From Cristatella mucedo (lineage: Eukaryota > Bryozoa > Phylactolaemata > Cristatellidae), in assembly GCA_009760855.2 (NCBI GenBank), contig WPIO01000005.1, positions 8,592,001 to 8,656,000 of the forward strand: a stretch of DNA of 64,000 nucleotides, read 5' to 3'. How positions within the stretch are numbered: position 1 is the stretch's first letter; each line of letters starts with the position of its first letter. Positions 11,400 to 22,939 of this stretch are shown one piece after another. The notes under the pieces were generated by a model, which saw only the letters and a program-made list of their open reading frames with translations, had not been told where the DNA came from and did not search any database. A program made the translations under genes and the position numbers.

Positions 11400-14300
11400 C
11401 ACGAAATGCAGCGAGAAATATTATAGAGCCGGCTGGAAATTATATTCTGGCATGCTGAGAGTAAGATTTTAACTCATGTGCTCAAACATGAGAGGTGAGA
11501 GCAGTCTCAGCTCATCGTTTCAACGAAAACTATGCACATATATTCATACCTAATATACGAAAGCTATGCCTATTTGGTGATAGTAGAGCACGGATTGTAC
11601 TCCTAATGGCGATCTCAAGTAAAAGAAATAATTCTGCAACATAATCTTACATTGTCAAGCATTATCTAGTCGTGAAAACATTTAGTATGAACTTTGGATA
11701 ATCATTTAATCTTTCTGCACATATCAGTTTGCCTGTACCTTTATAAATGGGCTTCTAGGTCTTTGTCAATGATTGGAAGTTCGCACTGCACTTCCACATT
11801 CAATCTCAGCCGCAGGGTAGGCTACATTGCTTCTGCAAGAAGATAGGTAACGGTTAAGGCTCTTTAGCTTCTATACAATTGAGGCTATTAAATCGGCCTA
11901 TATTAACATTTCATTGTAGCCATTTTCGTAATGTAAAAACTGATTGTGTAAGATTAGCACCAGTCCTATTGGCTGCTGAACTTTGTCCGGTGAGTTTGAT
12001 AGGAGAGCTATGCGACCTCTGCCTGATTGTTTTTATCCTTAAATGCTTGCCAACGAATTCAATGGTAAAGCCTTCTCTATTTCTGAAGGTCAGGCCAGTG
12101 ACTGTATCCATGAAGACAGCAACTGGAACCCAAGTCCAACCAGTATTAAACTGCAACAGTGCACTGTAACTTATCTTCTCATGGATAATGACCTCGTAAG
12201 TAATGCTATCAAGCTTTTTTAAGGGCATGGGCACTTGTGTTTTTGGAATACATAAAGCAGCTAGTTGCATAAAACATCATGGTCCTACAGCCACATGCTG
12301 CATTATTTATTGGCTTTCATTCACTTAATCTAGTTATTGCATCAAATGCTCACAAGTGCCACGTCCATCTGGATATCACTGATTTCCACGAGAATTACTT
12401 TTCTACTGCCTTTTGAATGACCCTAAGCTATGCCAGAAGCCCGATCATTAATTTGCATGACTCCATACTTCAATGAATCAATGCGAAGGTATACGGTACT
12501 GTCACGCTTTGCTTTACATGAGTCTTGGGTATCGCTTGCTTCATTTGACTATAAACCTGAAGAAATTCACGACTGCTGCCACTCAATGAAATAGTGTGCT
12601 TATATCTGTCAGTGTTGGTAATATTATCCTCACACTGACTTCAGAATTTTCTTAGTTCACAGCTTGGAAAACAACCAATTTTGTATTTCCTTAAAACTGA
12701 ACTCCAGCGACTACTGAGCTTGGCCGTGTGCATATCAGATGTAATCTCTTCGTGAAATTCCATACGGAAAAAAACACCTGCCTTGCGATGATCCTATATA
12801 TGCAGTTTATGGTATGCTATTTGCAAAGTGTCAATATGCTTGGGACCAAACCCACAGTCATAGCCACCAGCGATTGCTGTAAATTATGTAGTGATTCCAT
12901 TATGAGATATGGAGCCGGCATGTTCAGGTGTTCATCAACTTCGTGGTCTTGCTCTGGCAGTTGAAGTGCTATCACGTGCAGTCATAGTTCTGCATGTATG
13001 TAAATTCATTATATCTTAGCGAGCTGTTCTGTTTTTGATTGCATGAATCTGCTTCACTTGCTGGTTGCTTAGACTCATCTAGTATAAGCCTAAAGTCAAC
13101 CTTTCATATTCTAGTCAGTCAGTGCCTCCATATCTCATGATGCAAGTTGAGGCCGGATAATGCAGACCTTTGTGGGCAGACGTGGTACCCTCATCTTATC
13201 CCCCCCAGTGTGCATGCATGAGAGCAGGCAAGAAGTAACTTGTATAAAGGAATGTAAGCATTCTAGTTTTGATTCTAAACGTATGTAGATGTTCAAATTG
13301 TATAGTCTCTAAAAGTGCTTTAGCATTAGTAAAGCAAATAACGCTCCAACAGCAATCGAGAAATGCTTCACTTTTTTTGAGCTCAACATAGAGGTCTTAA
13401 TTCGGCTGGTAGATAAGCTCCTGTCTCAGGCTCCATTTTAAGGAATACTTACATTTTTGGTGGCCACCGAATTCCAGGAAAGATTATATTATGTATCCGG
13501 TCCCCTATAAATTGGATGTCAGGATCTGTATTTAGTTTACTTGTATGTGTACATCAGTATGCTTGTGATAGACTAGTACACCTGGGGGTTGGGATGAACT
13601 GATTAGCATAAGTATTTGTGGAGGAACAATTGTGCAGCTTAAGTCAGCAGCAGCACGAAATTAGATTACAGGTGATGTGACACTGGTTCCCGCGAATAAA
13701 AAATTATGATAAAATTGGTGCTTCCGAAAACTGTGTGCCTATGTAGGTGGCAATGCCAAGTTTGGTAAAGTAGTTTGAGATTTTCAGCCCTGCAGGCCTA
13801 GATTTTTAGCATGCAGGTGCTGTTGACAAGTGCACCAGTGCTTGCAGCATGAGTAGGTGCAACGAAACATCTTTTATTGCAAATACGGAACCAGGATTGG
13901 TCCTGAGGTGCTATGCATAGGGTGGAGATGAGCCAATATTTAAGATTACTTTGAACTTGTACAGCTTTCACGTTTAATTTCTTGTTGTATTTTACGCATG
14001 ATTTGCTCATAATCTAGACTGAGCTTCCTTCTTATATTGACTAGGTCGCACCATTACAGGAATATTAGGGCCATGATAGATCAGGAGGTAAGGTACTTGC
14101 TCTTCATGACAAAGGCTGTCGGTCCGCATCCTGCAGTTAGCGATCCTTTAAAGTCAACAGTAAGCCATTGTGATATCCACAAGGACTCCTCTGTGCCTAT
14201 ACACAAGAAGCGGTTAAATCAGCTCATATATTCATCCATTCATATCTGCATATAAAGATTAGGATTGAGTTTATATATATATGTATGTAGATATATTGTG

Positions 14301-14665
14301 CCAATTGTTGCAAAACAGTTTTCTTAGAAATGCCATATGTGTAGGCTGATTTTCATGGCATTTCGCAGATAATAATTTTCTTTTGTTTTGCAGTGAGGGA
14401 TTATAGTTCACTATTGGTGTTTTCAATTAATATTTTGCAAATCTTGGTTGGCAATTTTGATGCTTATGAAATGGGAACTTGCACACACTTGAAGCTGAGC
14501 AGATAGTTACCTTCATAGGCACTTGACAAAATCTGTAATGAACAGGTGGATGACATATCCTCAACTCAAGGGATGGCATAACTCAAGTCGACAACGATCA
14601 GCAATTTCTGCGTTCTCCAGGCGATGTTTAGTCCTACAAACTAATCGATCTGAAAGCCCTGCAGA
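11400..14665. other. Spacer with decayed coding-like blocks on the - strand
   Basis: No confident gene. Several - strand stretches stay open and have protein-like composition but are separated by stops and frame changes: 11911-12270, around 12480-12640, and 13690-14010. None matches a family I recognise. They could be parts of one decayed gene or element, or chance. Confidence 0.4.
11911..12270 (-). pseudogene. Unrecognised 119-codon open frame
   Basis: A - strand frame with a central segment FNTGWTWVPVAVFMDTVTG followed by LTFRNREGFTIEFVGKHLR. It has the mixed composition of a folded protein rather than low complexity. I recognise no domain. There is no clear acceptor or donor at either end, and neighbouring - strand blocks need frame changes to join it. 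Most likely a relic, possibly chance. Confidence 0.25.
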
Positions 14666-14667
14666 AA

Positions 14668-15483
14668 ATCATGCCTCCATACTTGGTCCAGTTCTTTTCC
14701 TGGTTTATACTCTCCTTCTTGCCGATGTGATTGCCAAGCACAATCTAGGCTTTCACTTTTATGCCGATGACACTCAGTTGTACCTTTGCTTTGAATCATT
14801 CCATCAATTCATCACGTCAAATTCTCTAAACTCTCCTGCTGCATGTATTGATGACATCCATACATAGATGGCAGCAAATTTTCTTGAATTAAATGACGAT
14901 AAAAACCAACTTGCTAGTTATGGGCAAACCGCATATGACTCTGAAATTGGAATGGCTAGCCCTCAAAATTGACTCTGCCAGCATTTCTCCTGTCGAGTCT
15001 GCATTAAACCTAGGTTTCATGTTCCAAAGTGACACAGGCTAAGCATCTTACCACCGCTTTTCTGATTCTAATTTCTTACTTATACCTTGCACAAATTGTA
15101 AATCCTTTGGAGACCGTGCCTTTAGTTCGTATGCTCCTAAAGCCTAGAACTAACTTCCGACTTGCGTCACGACATCTCCTGATTGAACCACACTAGAAAA
15201 AATCTAAAACGCATCTATGTATCACAGCATTTAGTGGGTCACTATGATTCATTCTTTATGTGCTTATGCATGCTGATACTGTGTATGCTGCCACTAACCA
15301 CACGTGCATGCTGACCCTGTGCATGCTGACCCTGTGCATGTCACCCTTAAACATTTTATTCTTGTTTTTTATTGAGCATGCTACCTTTAGCCATTCGATC
15401 TTGCTTCCTATACAGGTATTGTAAAACGCCTAGAAAAAGATTAAGTTCCTCAATGGCACTTTATAAAATGAATTGTTATTATT
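14668..15483 (+). mobile_element. L2-like LINE family A, decayed and internally deleted
   Basis: Starts in the RT core ([22 protein letters not shown] at 14723-14790), continues to the NLGVIFQSD equivalent near 15005, then jumps straight to the C-terminal FSDSN region, so several hundred bases are missing. The 3' UTR, stem-loop (near 15421-15465) and ATTATTATTAT tail are present. Multiple stops. Confidence 0.85.
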
Positions 15484-15540
15484 ATTATAAAGTTCTTTAA
15501 AATACATGTAATTAATTAAATATATAGTATTAACATATAC

Positions 15541-15668
15541 TTTTTTATAGCACCTTAAGAGTACTTAATCTCTATTCAAGCTCTCCAAGTTTTTCACAAG
15601 TGTCGAGCCCACTAACTTGGTCATCAAATACATTCACCATGCCTTCGGTCGAGGAACCACCTAAGCCT
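15541..15668 (-). mobile_element. Diverged SINE copy
   Basis: On -, the tail order GAGCTTGAATAGAGATTAAG and GGTGCTATAAAAAA precedes a degraded head (TGGGCTCGACAC). More diverged than the copies at 50819 and 11257. Confidence 0.55.
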
Positions 15669-15669
15669 A

Positions 15670-16488
15670 GTGGCAAACCCATCGTGGTGATTTACTGAAG
15701 CTGATTCGCCCCTGTGCTATAAAGATAGGGGTGCTACTGAATGACGGCTCAATATTGATAAGTGAATCACATTTTGATTGTTTTGTCACCATTTTTATAA
15801 ATATGAAAGATTAATCCGGAGGCATTTATAGCATAGTAAAATATTGTTGCCTTCCTAGTGAAACCAAATGCACATGCAGCTATATATTAAGTAGAACCAT
15901 TTTAAAGGTGATGCACTGGATTGAAGACCTAGGTGTTCGAGATAATTTCTTTGGAGCAAGGACTCATTGGAAACTTGTAATTTGTTTGGGTGGTATAGTA
16001 AAAGCGACCGTCAGGCACGTATTTGTTCCTTAAGTAGGTCATAATTTTACCTTAATGATTCTTGGAGTCCGGGGTCTTAATCATTGCCACGAATAAGCCT
16101 TTTTTCTCAGGTAGCACGTTGGCAAACAGCATTTTATAGGCTGGGTGATAAATGTTAAGAATGTTCTGCATGGTGTGTTCACTCAAAGTTCAATGTAAAG
16201 AATAGCCTCTCAGATTAGGTTATCGCAGCAATAGCATTTCAGCTTCCGGAGAAATATCTTTTCCACCTAGTCGGTGTTTCTTGGGCAGACTCTTAGGAGA
16301 AGCAAGGCTGCTCAGGGCACGAGCAGCAGACCATATGCCTAGAGACTTGCAGGTTAATTTTCTGGTTAAGAGCCCTCATTCTCATTCTCATTCTTTGGCT
16401 GATAATACATTTCACAGGTTGCTCCAGCTCAGTGTGGTGTCTGCATTTCATCTTCGTGCAGCAGTTCCGATGCTGTGATTATATTCCA
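15670..16488. other. No recognised gene
   Basis: AT-rich spacer. A 65-codon forward frame at 16281-16478 has no family resemblance. Confidence 0.5.
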
Positions 16489-16489
16489 T

Positions 16490-16812
16490 ACAGGTATTAC
16501 AGCATTTGGCAGGTTTTTGTGATTCGTCTTTTGTGTGCACTTACCTGCTTACCTGCTCGTGCCTGGTGCTTGGTGTGCTTGCTGCTTGCAGATGTTGCAA
16601 TCCAATTTTTGGGAATGCTTTACATGCAGCATCTTTAAAGTACCTAGAGAGAGATTCAGTTGGCTGAGGCTTGATAATGTATGATATTATGATATTACTG
16701 CATGCTACTACTCACCATTCAATTTCGTTTCCATTTACAGCAAATGTAAAACGCCAAGTAAGAGTTTGAGTTCTCTGAGGGCGCTTGATCAAGTGCATTA
16801 TTATTATAATTA
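16490..16812 (+). mobile_element. Two LINE family A 3' ends, head to tail
   Basis: A diverged family A 3' UTR with its stem-loop remnant (AAGTACCTAGAGAGAGATT, about 16637-16660) is followed directly by a second, better kept 3' end (CAGCAAATGTAAAACGCC to GGGCGCTTGATCAAGTGC, about 16738-16798) with an ATTATTATTAT tail. The second looks like a short 5'-truncated insertion at the tail of the first. Confidence 0.75.
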
Positions 16813-16915
16813 GTTTTTATTAGTATTACGTCTACAAGCATGCTGATGGCTCTTGATAGAAATTAAAAAAAAAATAGGCAGTGTGCTAACATTAGCACTA
16901 CTAAGATAATGCCAG

Positions 16916-16918
<3 letters not shown>

Positions 16919-16949
<31 letters not shown>

Positions 16950-16973
16950 TATATATATGTATATATATATATA
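16919..16973. repeat. (TA)n microsatellite
   Basis: TATA tract interrupted by TTCATA and TGTA. Confidence 0.9.
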
Positions 16974-16979
16974 TGATTG

Positions 16980-18150
16980 ATTTGTACTCACTAGAAATAA
17001 CATTAACATTCTGCTGCCATTCTAGTGACCATATTGAACACAGTCAATCCTTTTGATGTCTGGAGTACTCATCCTGTTGAACTGGCTTTAGTTGCACCAG
17101 GAGCTTTTCATCGGGGCATTCAGTGTTCAGAGATCATGTCGACAATATTGCTTTCCTCGATTGCCCATTGTATACTGGATACTAATTTAGCTTTGTAATT
17201 TCTGAAGAATCAGACCTTTAAATTGAGGATTGGAGACAGTTATGCACTTTTAATAAATAACCCATGCCAGCCTGGTCTCGCATTTATCTACTTGCAGATA
17301 CAGTCTATAGAGACTTCAAGTACGCACAGCCATTAGCAGAAGTCTTATTAGTTTGCAGTGTTTAGCAGCACTGCTGCTGCTGCATGGTTATAGGGTTCAC
17401 AATGAGTTATGCTGCATGACCTGTCTTTTGAGGACCTGCAATTATTTTTTGTTGAATTAAGTACCTCATGCGACTTCTTTCTTAGTTGTAGCAGTTACTT
17501 ACTTTAAACTATGACTATGACACGGCGATGCCAGAGAGCATACCTCCAAAGCCTGCGGATAAACATTTCTTTTTCACTATCTGCTGCAATGATACATATA
17601 AGTAAATTTTCAAATGGTATTTTATTTGATAAGTTCACCTTTAAGAGTAAAAGCTATCATAAGACATTTTAATCTCATTGTATTTACTGGCCTCAATGTG
17701 ACACGACAAATAACACAAATTAACATCATTAACCCATGCAGTACTAACACACCGTTGTACGGTTAAACCAAAAAACAGTCGCATATTCTTTTAATAGTAT
17801 TTGCTAGCATGGAGAAGCTTATCACCCGATAGCTAGTTCATGTTTTAAAACTTATGCATATTTCATCTAGAATTTCAATTGTTAGTATTGGTGCCAGACA
17901 GCATTGTATCACATTCGCTGATATTTTCATTGTAGCCTTATCAATATTGAAGGTAAATGCAAGCCATGCTGTTGCTGATTGCCACGGAAAAAGTACCATT
18001 GATCAGAAAGCTCTAGTTGCACTGTAAGCATGACGAGTTTAGATCATTCTACCATGCCATCCATGAACCAGAGTATCTATGAAATGCTGGTTTCATGATT
18101 GCGTTTATTATTATTGTCCAGCGCGATTGGGGTCATGAATTTGCTATTTA
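16980..18150. other. No recognised gene
   Basis: AT-rich spacer. I looked here for NRF-domain exons because the downstream gene lacks one. A short frame after an acceptor at about 17098 contains a Cys pair but stops within 35 codons and matches nothing. Confidence 0.5.
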
Positions 18151-18153
18151 TAT

Positions 18154-19604
18154 GGCATTGCTTCGGGTATACAACGACCTACTTAGGAATGCAGACATGG
18201 GTAGAGTGTCTCTTCTTGTTTTGCTCGATCTTTCGGCAGCTTTTGATACCATCGATCACAAAGTACTTCTAGAGCGCCTCTCATCTCGCCTGGGCATCAC
18301 TGGCACTGCTCTGCAGTGGTTCAGGTCCTATCTCAGTGGGAGACTCCAGAGTGTTGACGTGAATGGACAAAGATCATCTGAAGTACCTCTAAAATATGGA
18401 GTACCTCAGGGCTCTGTGCTAAGTCCAGTCCTTTTCACCGTTTATACTCTCCCTCTCGCTGATGTGATTGCCAAGCACAATCTAGGCTTTCACTCTATGC
18501 GGATGACACTCAGTTGTAACTTTGCTTTGATCCCTCCCAGCCTTCGAGCACCTCAAATTCTCTCAACTCACTTGCTGCATGCATTGATGACATCCGATCA
18601 TGGATGGCAGCAAATTTTCTAAAACTAAACAATGATAAAACTGACTTACTAGTTATGGGCAAACCTAGTGTTATTCAGAAATTGGAAAGGCTGACTTTCA
18701 AAATTGGCTCTGCCAGCATATCTCCAGTTGCATCAGCTCGAAATCTAGGTGTCATATTCCAAAGCGACCTCTCGTTAGACGACCACATCAGCTCCACAGT
18801 CAAATCAGCCTATTTTCAGCTTCATAACATTGCTAAAATTAGGGCTTGTTTAGATAAGGATACCACGTCCAAGTTGGTCCATGCATTCGTGACATCTCGT
18901 CTCGACTTCTGCAACTCACTGCTTACTGGCCTACCAGCATGTGCGATCAGGCGATTGCAGCTGGTGCAAAACTCTGCAGCTAGGCTTGTCTGTCGTGAGC
19001 GTCGCAGTTGCCACATTACTCCACTTCTCGCCGACCTGCACTGGTTACCAGTCAAGTAACGGATTGACTTCAAGGTTTTGTCGCTCACTTTTAGGTCTCT
19101 TCATTCTATGGCTCCAGCCTATCTTTCAGAGATACTACCCCATCAGGCAAAGCATCGTACCACTCGCTTTTCGGAATCCAACAGTCTAGAAATACCTCGT
19201 ACAAACCTTAAATCCTTTGGAGACCGTGCATTTAGTTCATATGCTCCCACAGCCTGGAACTCCCTCCCGACCTGCATCAGAACATCCCCTGACCTGACCA
19301 CATTTAAAAGAAACTTAAAAACATACCTATTTAGGACAGCATTTAGTGGGTCCTTGTGATTCGTCCTCGATGTGCTTATGCGTGCTGACACTGTTCATGC
19401 TGCCACTAACCACATTTGCATGCTGACCCAGTGCATGTAACCCCTAACCATGTTATTCATTTTGTTTGTTTTTCAAGCATGATTTTACTTACTATTCTAT
19501 TGCGTATCACTTTGCAGCAAATGTAAAGCGCCTAGAAAGAGATTAAGTTCTCTGAGGGCGCTTTATCAAGTGCAATATTATTATTATTATTATTATTATT
19601 ACAC
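18154..19604 (+). mobile_element. L2-like LINE family A, young 5'-truncated copy
   Basis: Begins mid-RT at GCATTGCTTCGGGTATACAA and runs to a GTGCAATATTATTATT tail. By eye it differs from the copy at 55884 at only about 17 positions over 1.4 kb. A one-base deletion in the YADD region (near 18493, CACTCTATGCGG instead of CACTTCTATGCGG) breaks the frame, and a stop (CAAGTAA, near 19056) interrupts the DLHWLPVK motif. The 3' UTR, stem-loop and tail are intact. Lacking the endonuclease and the start of RT, it cannot be autonomous. Confidence 0.95.
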
Positions 19605-19949
19605 AAAGTGACTGTAGCTATGAATCGCCTTGAATTTGAAGCCTTAATCAATCTGCCTTGCTTAAAGTAACAGTGAGCCTTAGGATTTCATCATTTTCCA
19701 ATTTCTTGTTTTTATGACCCATTTTTTTGCTTGTTATGAAATATCTGAGTAATTGAGTGTGGAACTCACAGCAGCAATGCATTTCTAGGGCCCATTAGAG
19801 CAGTATTAATGTCTAGTAATGCAATTATTATTATAATTTTGATACTGTTAGGTCTTTTATAAGGCAGTGTAAAAGAAACAAATCTCTATCAAAATGAGTG
19901 AAAAATCCCCTTAGGCGAAGCAACGACCAAGAGGTAATGACACACGTGG

Positions 19950-20610
19950 CATCTTCTTTAGATGAGATAGCAAACTAGCCACATGTCGTGATTAAACTAG
20001 CATGTTAAAATACGCAGTAGGATACCGAGTTTGAAAACCAGTGGTTGGAGACATGCACTGCAGAATGATACAATAGTTAGAAGAAGGATAGAGCCATAAA
20101 CTGGGGCATCGGGAACGATGTGGGAAAAGATTCGTCTTTACAGAAAGTTAATGAGGTGAAGTGGATGAACGTGGCAATGAAAGCCATGAGCCAGTTTCAG
20201 GCTATCGGTGAAAACGGGACTGAAGGTCCCATGAAAAGATTTCAATTTAGTGGAAGAACCAGGAGAAGATTGGAAGACAAGGAGCCAGTTGTGTGAGAGC
20301 ATCCTGGAAGTCCAAGGAGTTCCTAGACGTAGGATGGGGCGAGCGAGTAAAGAGAGCTGTATGCAAAAGAGAGGATATTTAAGTCGACAAGTTATTGATA
20401 GGGAACCAGAGCAGCTCGATTAGAGCGATGTGAAATTGGAGCTTTGACATTGTCGATAGACCAGACGAACTGCTTGATTTTGCTCCAGTTACAGTCGGCT
20501 ATAAGCACAGCTGCAAGTCTTTAACAAAGGGAGTTGAAGGTAATAAGCTTCCGTGTCACTAACGAGTGAGCAATAGTTGCGATTACACTCTTGTCTAAGC
20601 AGGCACTTCT
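19950..20610 (-). mobile_element. Old L2-like LINE remnant, third lineage
   Basis: Read on -, the frame has CLDKS-x-IATIAHSLVT (near 20535-20610), equivalent to [16 protein letters not shown] of family A, then SLYSLAPSYV, like the SLHSMAPAYL motif, with many stops and shifts. The nucleotide sequence differs from both families A and B, so this is an older lineage. Confidence 0.55.
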
Positions 20611-20639
20611 TGCAGCTATACGTCTTTGCTAAAAGAGAG

Positions 20640-21180
20640 CAGAGTTGGCAGTGAAAGTATTTGTTATCTAGTTTTACTTTTTTTTTAAATCCTCCACATT
20701 CTTACTTAAAAGCAGTCAGCTACCATCTTGGGGACAAAAATGTGGTACATGATGAATCATTTTTGAGCCAGGTATCCATAGTTTATTTGAAAAATGCAGC
20801 TAATCACAACACATGCTGTCCAGATAAGTTCTCCCAACTTTACCTCAACGTTTTAGTACATTGTTAAGTAATGCAGCCTTATCAATAACACTACTGCACC
20901 AGAAATGTTATCAATCTTGTTTATAGAAGTGTATCACTTGTACAAGCCGGGTACGATAAAAATTTGTCAAAGTAATATTACAAAAAACAATGGCATTATC
21001 TCCACCCGAAAGCCTTCCTGGTTTTAGGTGGTATCAATTAAAAACTCCAGGTCTGCTTTTACAGAAATACGAAATACATGCTAGTCTATATTTGTGTGAG
21101 ATCTCTTTGAGACTTCTAAAACTCACTAATAGCAAGTCTTCCGGTCTGTGCGATAGGGAATTATGCTTAGTTAAGGAACC
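20640..21180. other. No recognised gene
   Basis: Two forward frames (20661-20867 and 20990-21310) lack family resemblance. The second runs into a decayed LINE. Confidence 0.5.
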
Positions 21181-21189
21181 AGAGGCTTG

Positions 21190-21782
21190 GACTGTTGGTC
21201 GTCAACATCCCACCACTTCCGACTCACCTACACTGGCTTCCCATCAAAAAATGGCGAATGACTTTCAGGCTTTGTCACTGAATTTTTGTCATCTTAATTT
21301 TCTTGCTTGAGCCTACCTGTTTTGGTAAACTCAAATCCTTTAGTGACTGACCCTTTACGCCATAAAGGCCTGGAAACCTCTGAAGACTTCACCACTTCCG
21401 ACTACTTACAGTATAAAAATGCAATACAAAATAATTGAATAAAAAGTACACAATTCATTTTTTAAAGCCCTAAGATAATGTTATCCATGTTCAGGCTCAT
21501 CCTCAGCCATCAAATATTCACCCCTTGATCTCAGTCGAGGTGAGTACCTTAACCACTAGACCAAAACAGCACAGGACTTAACGGCATTTAAAAAATGCTG
21601 AAAACCTACCTGCTACTCAAATAATATGCTGGGCAATGTGCATTGTTATCGCTACTCCTAATTGGCAATAGCTGAGCATTTTATTAGCAAACAGTTCACA
21701 TACTTCCACATCAGAAATTGTAAAGTGGGTAGAAACAGATTTGCTCTCTCGAATGCTATACACATGTCACGTTTATTAATGT
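21190..21782 (+). mobile_element. Old LINE C-terminus interrupted by a SINE
   Basis: The left part (21190-21415) encodes remnants equivalent to LHWLPVK and the following Leu-rich segment. The right part (about 21580-21782) resumes with ATTTAAAAAATGCTGAAAAC CTACCTG, the end of the LINE frame, then a 3' UTR with a stem-loop relic (AAGTGGGTAGAAACAGATTT). The missing join is filled by the - strand SINE at 21448-21575. Confidence 0.6.
21448..21575 (-). mobile_element. SINE inserted in an old LINE
   Basis: On -, the head TGGTTAAGGTACTCACCTCG, the B-box-like segment GAGATCAAGGGG and a diverged tail ending near 21448. It splits the LINE remnant that surrounds it. Confidence 0.55.
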
Positions 21783-21814
21783 AAAATACTGTTTTTGACA
21801 TTTTTACATTTTTT

Positions 21815-22935
21815 CACTGAATTAAGAAGTCGCATAATAATGATAATAATACTGTGTGTATCTCCATCAGTAACTCCACAAAGTCATAAAGACCACGTGG
21901 GTGTTACACAAGAGAGTTTTGTATGGCACACTCACAGCCTAAGCGGCTTTCGGTACGCATTCGGTAGCCAACAGACTTCGTAACACGCAACAAAGAGAAA
22001 GTGGGAAGCATAGCAGAGTTAGGAGAGCAGTTCAGGTAGTGAGTAGCATAGAAGTAGCAGTTCAGGACCGCTGAAAAAGATGTGCCATAGTCGGCAGTTG
22101 GAGAGTAGATGTCGTTGTGTAAGAATTGTGGAAGCGAGTTCCACAGTCTAGGACCTGCAGAGCTAAAGCTTCTGTCGCCAACTGTCTTTAAGCTGAGGAA
22201 TGGGACAGCTAATTTATTGTTCACACAGGACCTGAGGGCACGAACAGGCTGAAACTGATGCAGCAGTTCAGCTAGGTATGAAGGAGCCAAGCCGTGGTGG
22301 GCCTTGTGGGTCAGCGTAAGAACTTTGCTCTGTATCCTTTGCTCAACCGGCAACCATCCTAGCTCTTTCAGCAAAGGTGACACATGCTCAAACCGCTGGG
22401 ACTTGAAGACCAGCCTTGCAGCCATATTCATAGTCCGCTGTAGTGGCATAATAGCTTTTTTGGGCAGCCCAGCTAAAAGGGAATTACAATAATCAAGCCG
22501 AGACAGAACTAAAGAGCTAGTTAAATTTTTTACAAGCCACTGTGGGAGACAGCTTCTAATCTTGGATAGGGATCGGATGTGATGGCTAGCTGTAGAGGCA
22601 GTCTTCTGAATGAAGCTTTTGAAATTGAGGCAGCTTTCGAACGCGACACCTAGATTACGAGCAAGTGGTGAAGGTCACACAATAGCATCACCTATTAGAA
22701 CAGCAAAGCCTTTTAATCCAGCCACACGCTTAGGGTGTCCTATGAGAAGCAGTTCGGTTTTATCGTCATTTAATTTCAGGAAGTTTTCCGACATCCAGGA
22801 TCGAATATCGGCAAGGCAAACATTCAGTTTCTCAGTTGCTGCTGCAGATTCCGACGGTTTAAATGACAAATACAACTGAGTATCGTCAGCATAGAAGTGA
22901 TATCCTATTCCATGGGCCCTAATCACTTTTCCCAG
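21815..22935 (-). mobile_element. L2-like LINE family B
   Basis: On - the frame begins at GYHFYADDTQLYLSF (RT catalytic motif, 22900 region), continues through FLKLNDDKTELLLIG, and after shifts reaches MNMAARLVFKSQ, ELGWLPVEQRI, HGLAPSYLAELL and GPRLWNSLPQFL (22449-21904). These are the same motif series as family A but only distantly related at nucleotide level. The 3' end has the CCACGTGGTC/GACTTTGTGG-type hairpin (about 21878-21902 on this strand). Truncated at 22935, where a family A 3' end begins. Confidence 0.9.
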
Positions 22936-22939
22936 AGGT

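Noticed and set aside
13474-13550. Possible phase-1 exon starting GKIILCIRS after an acceptor
   Set aside because: Only the GK matches the expected motif; the rest shows no NRF-domain features.
14393-14515. Possible NRF-domain exon (strong TTTTGCAG acceptor, ILVGNFDAYEMGTC)
   Set aside because: The GN...C spacing differs from the family, the frame ends in TAG, and there is no usable donor.
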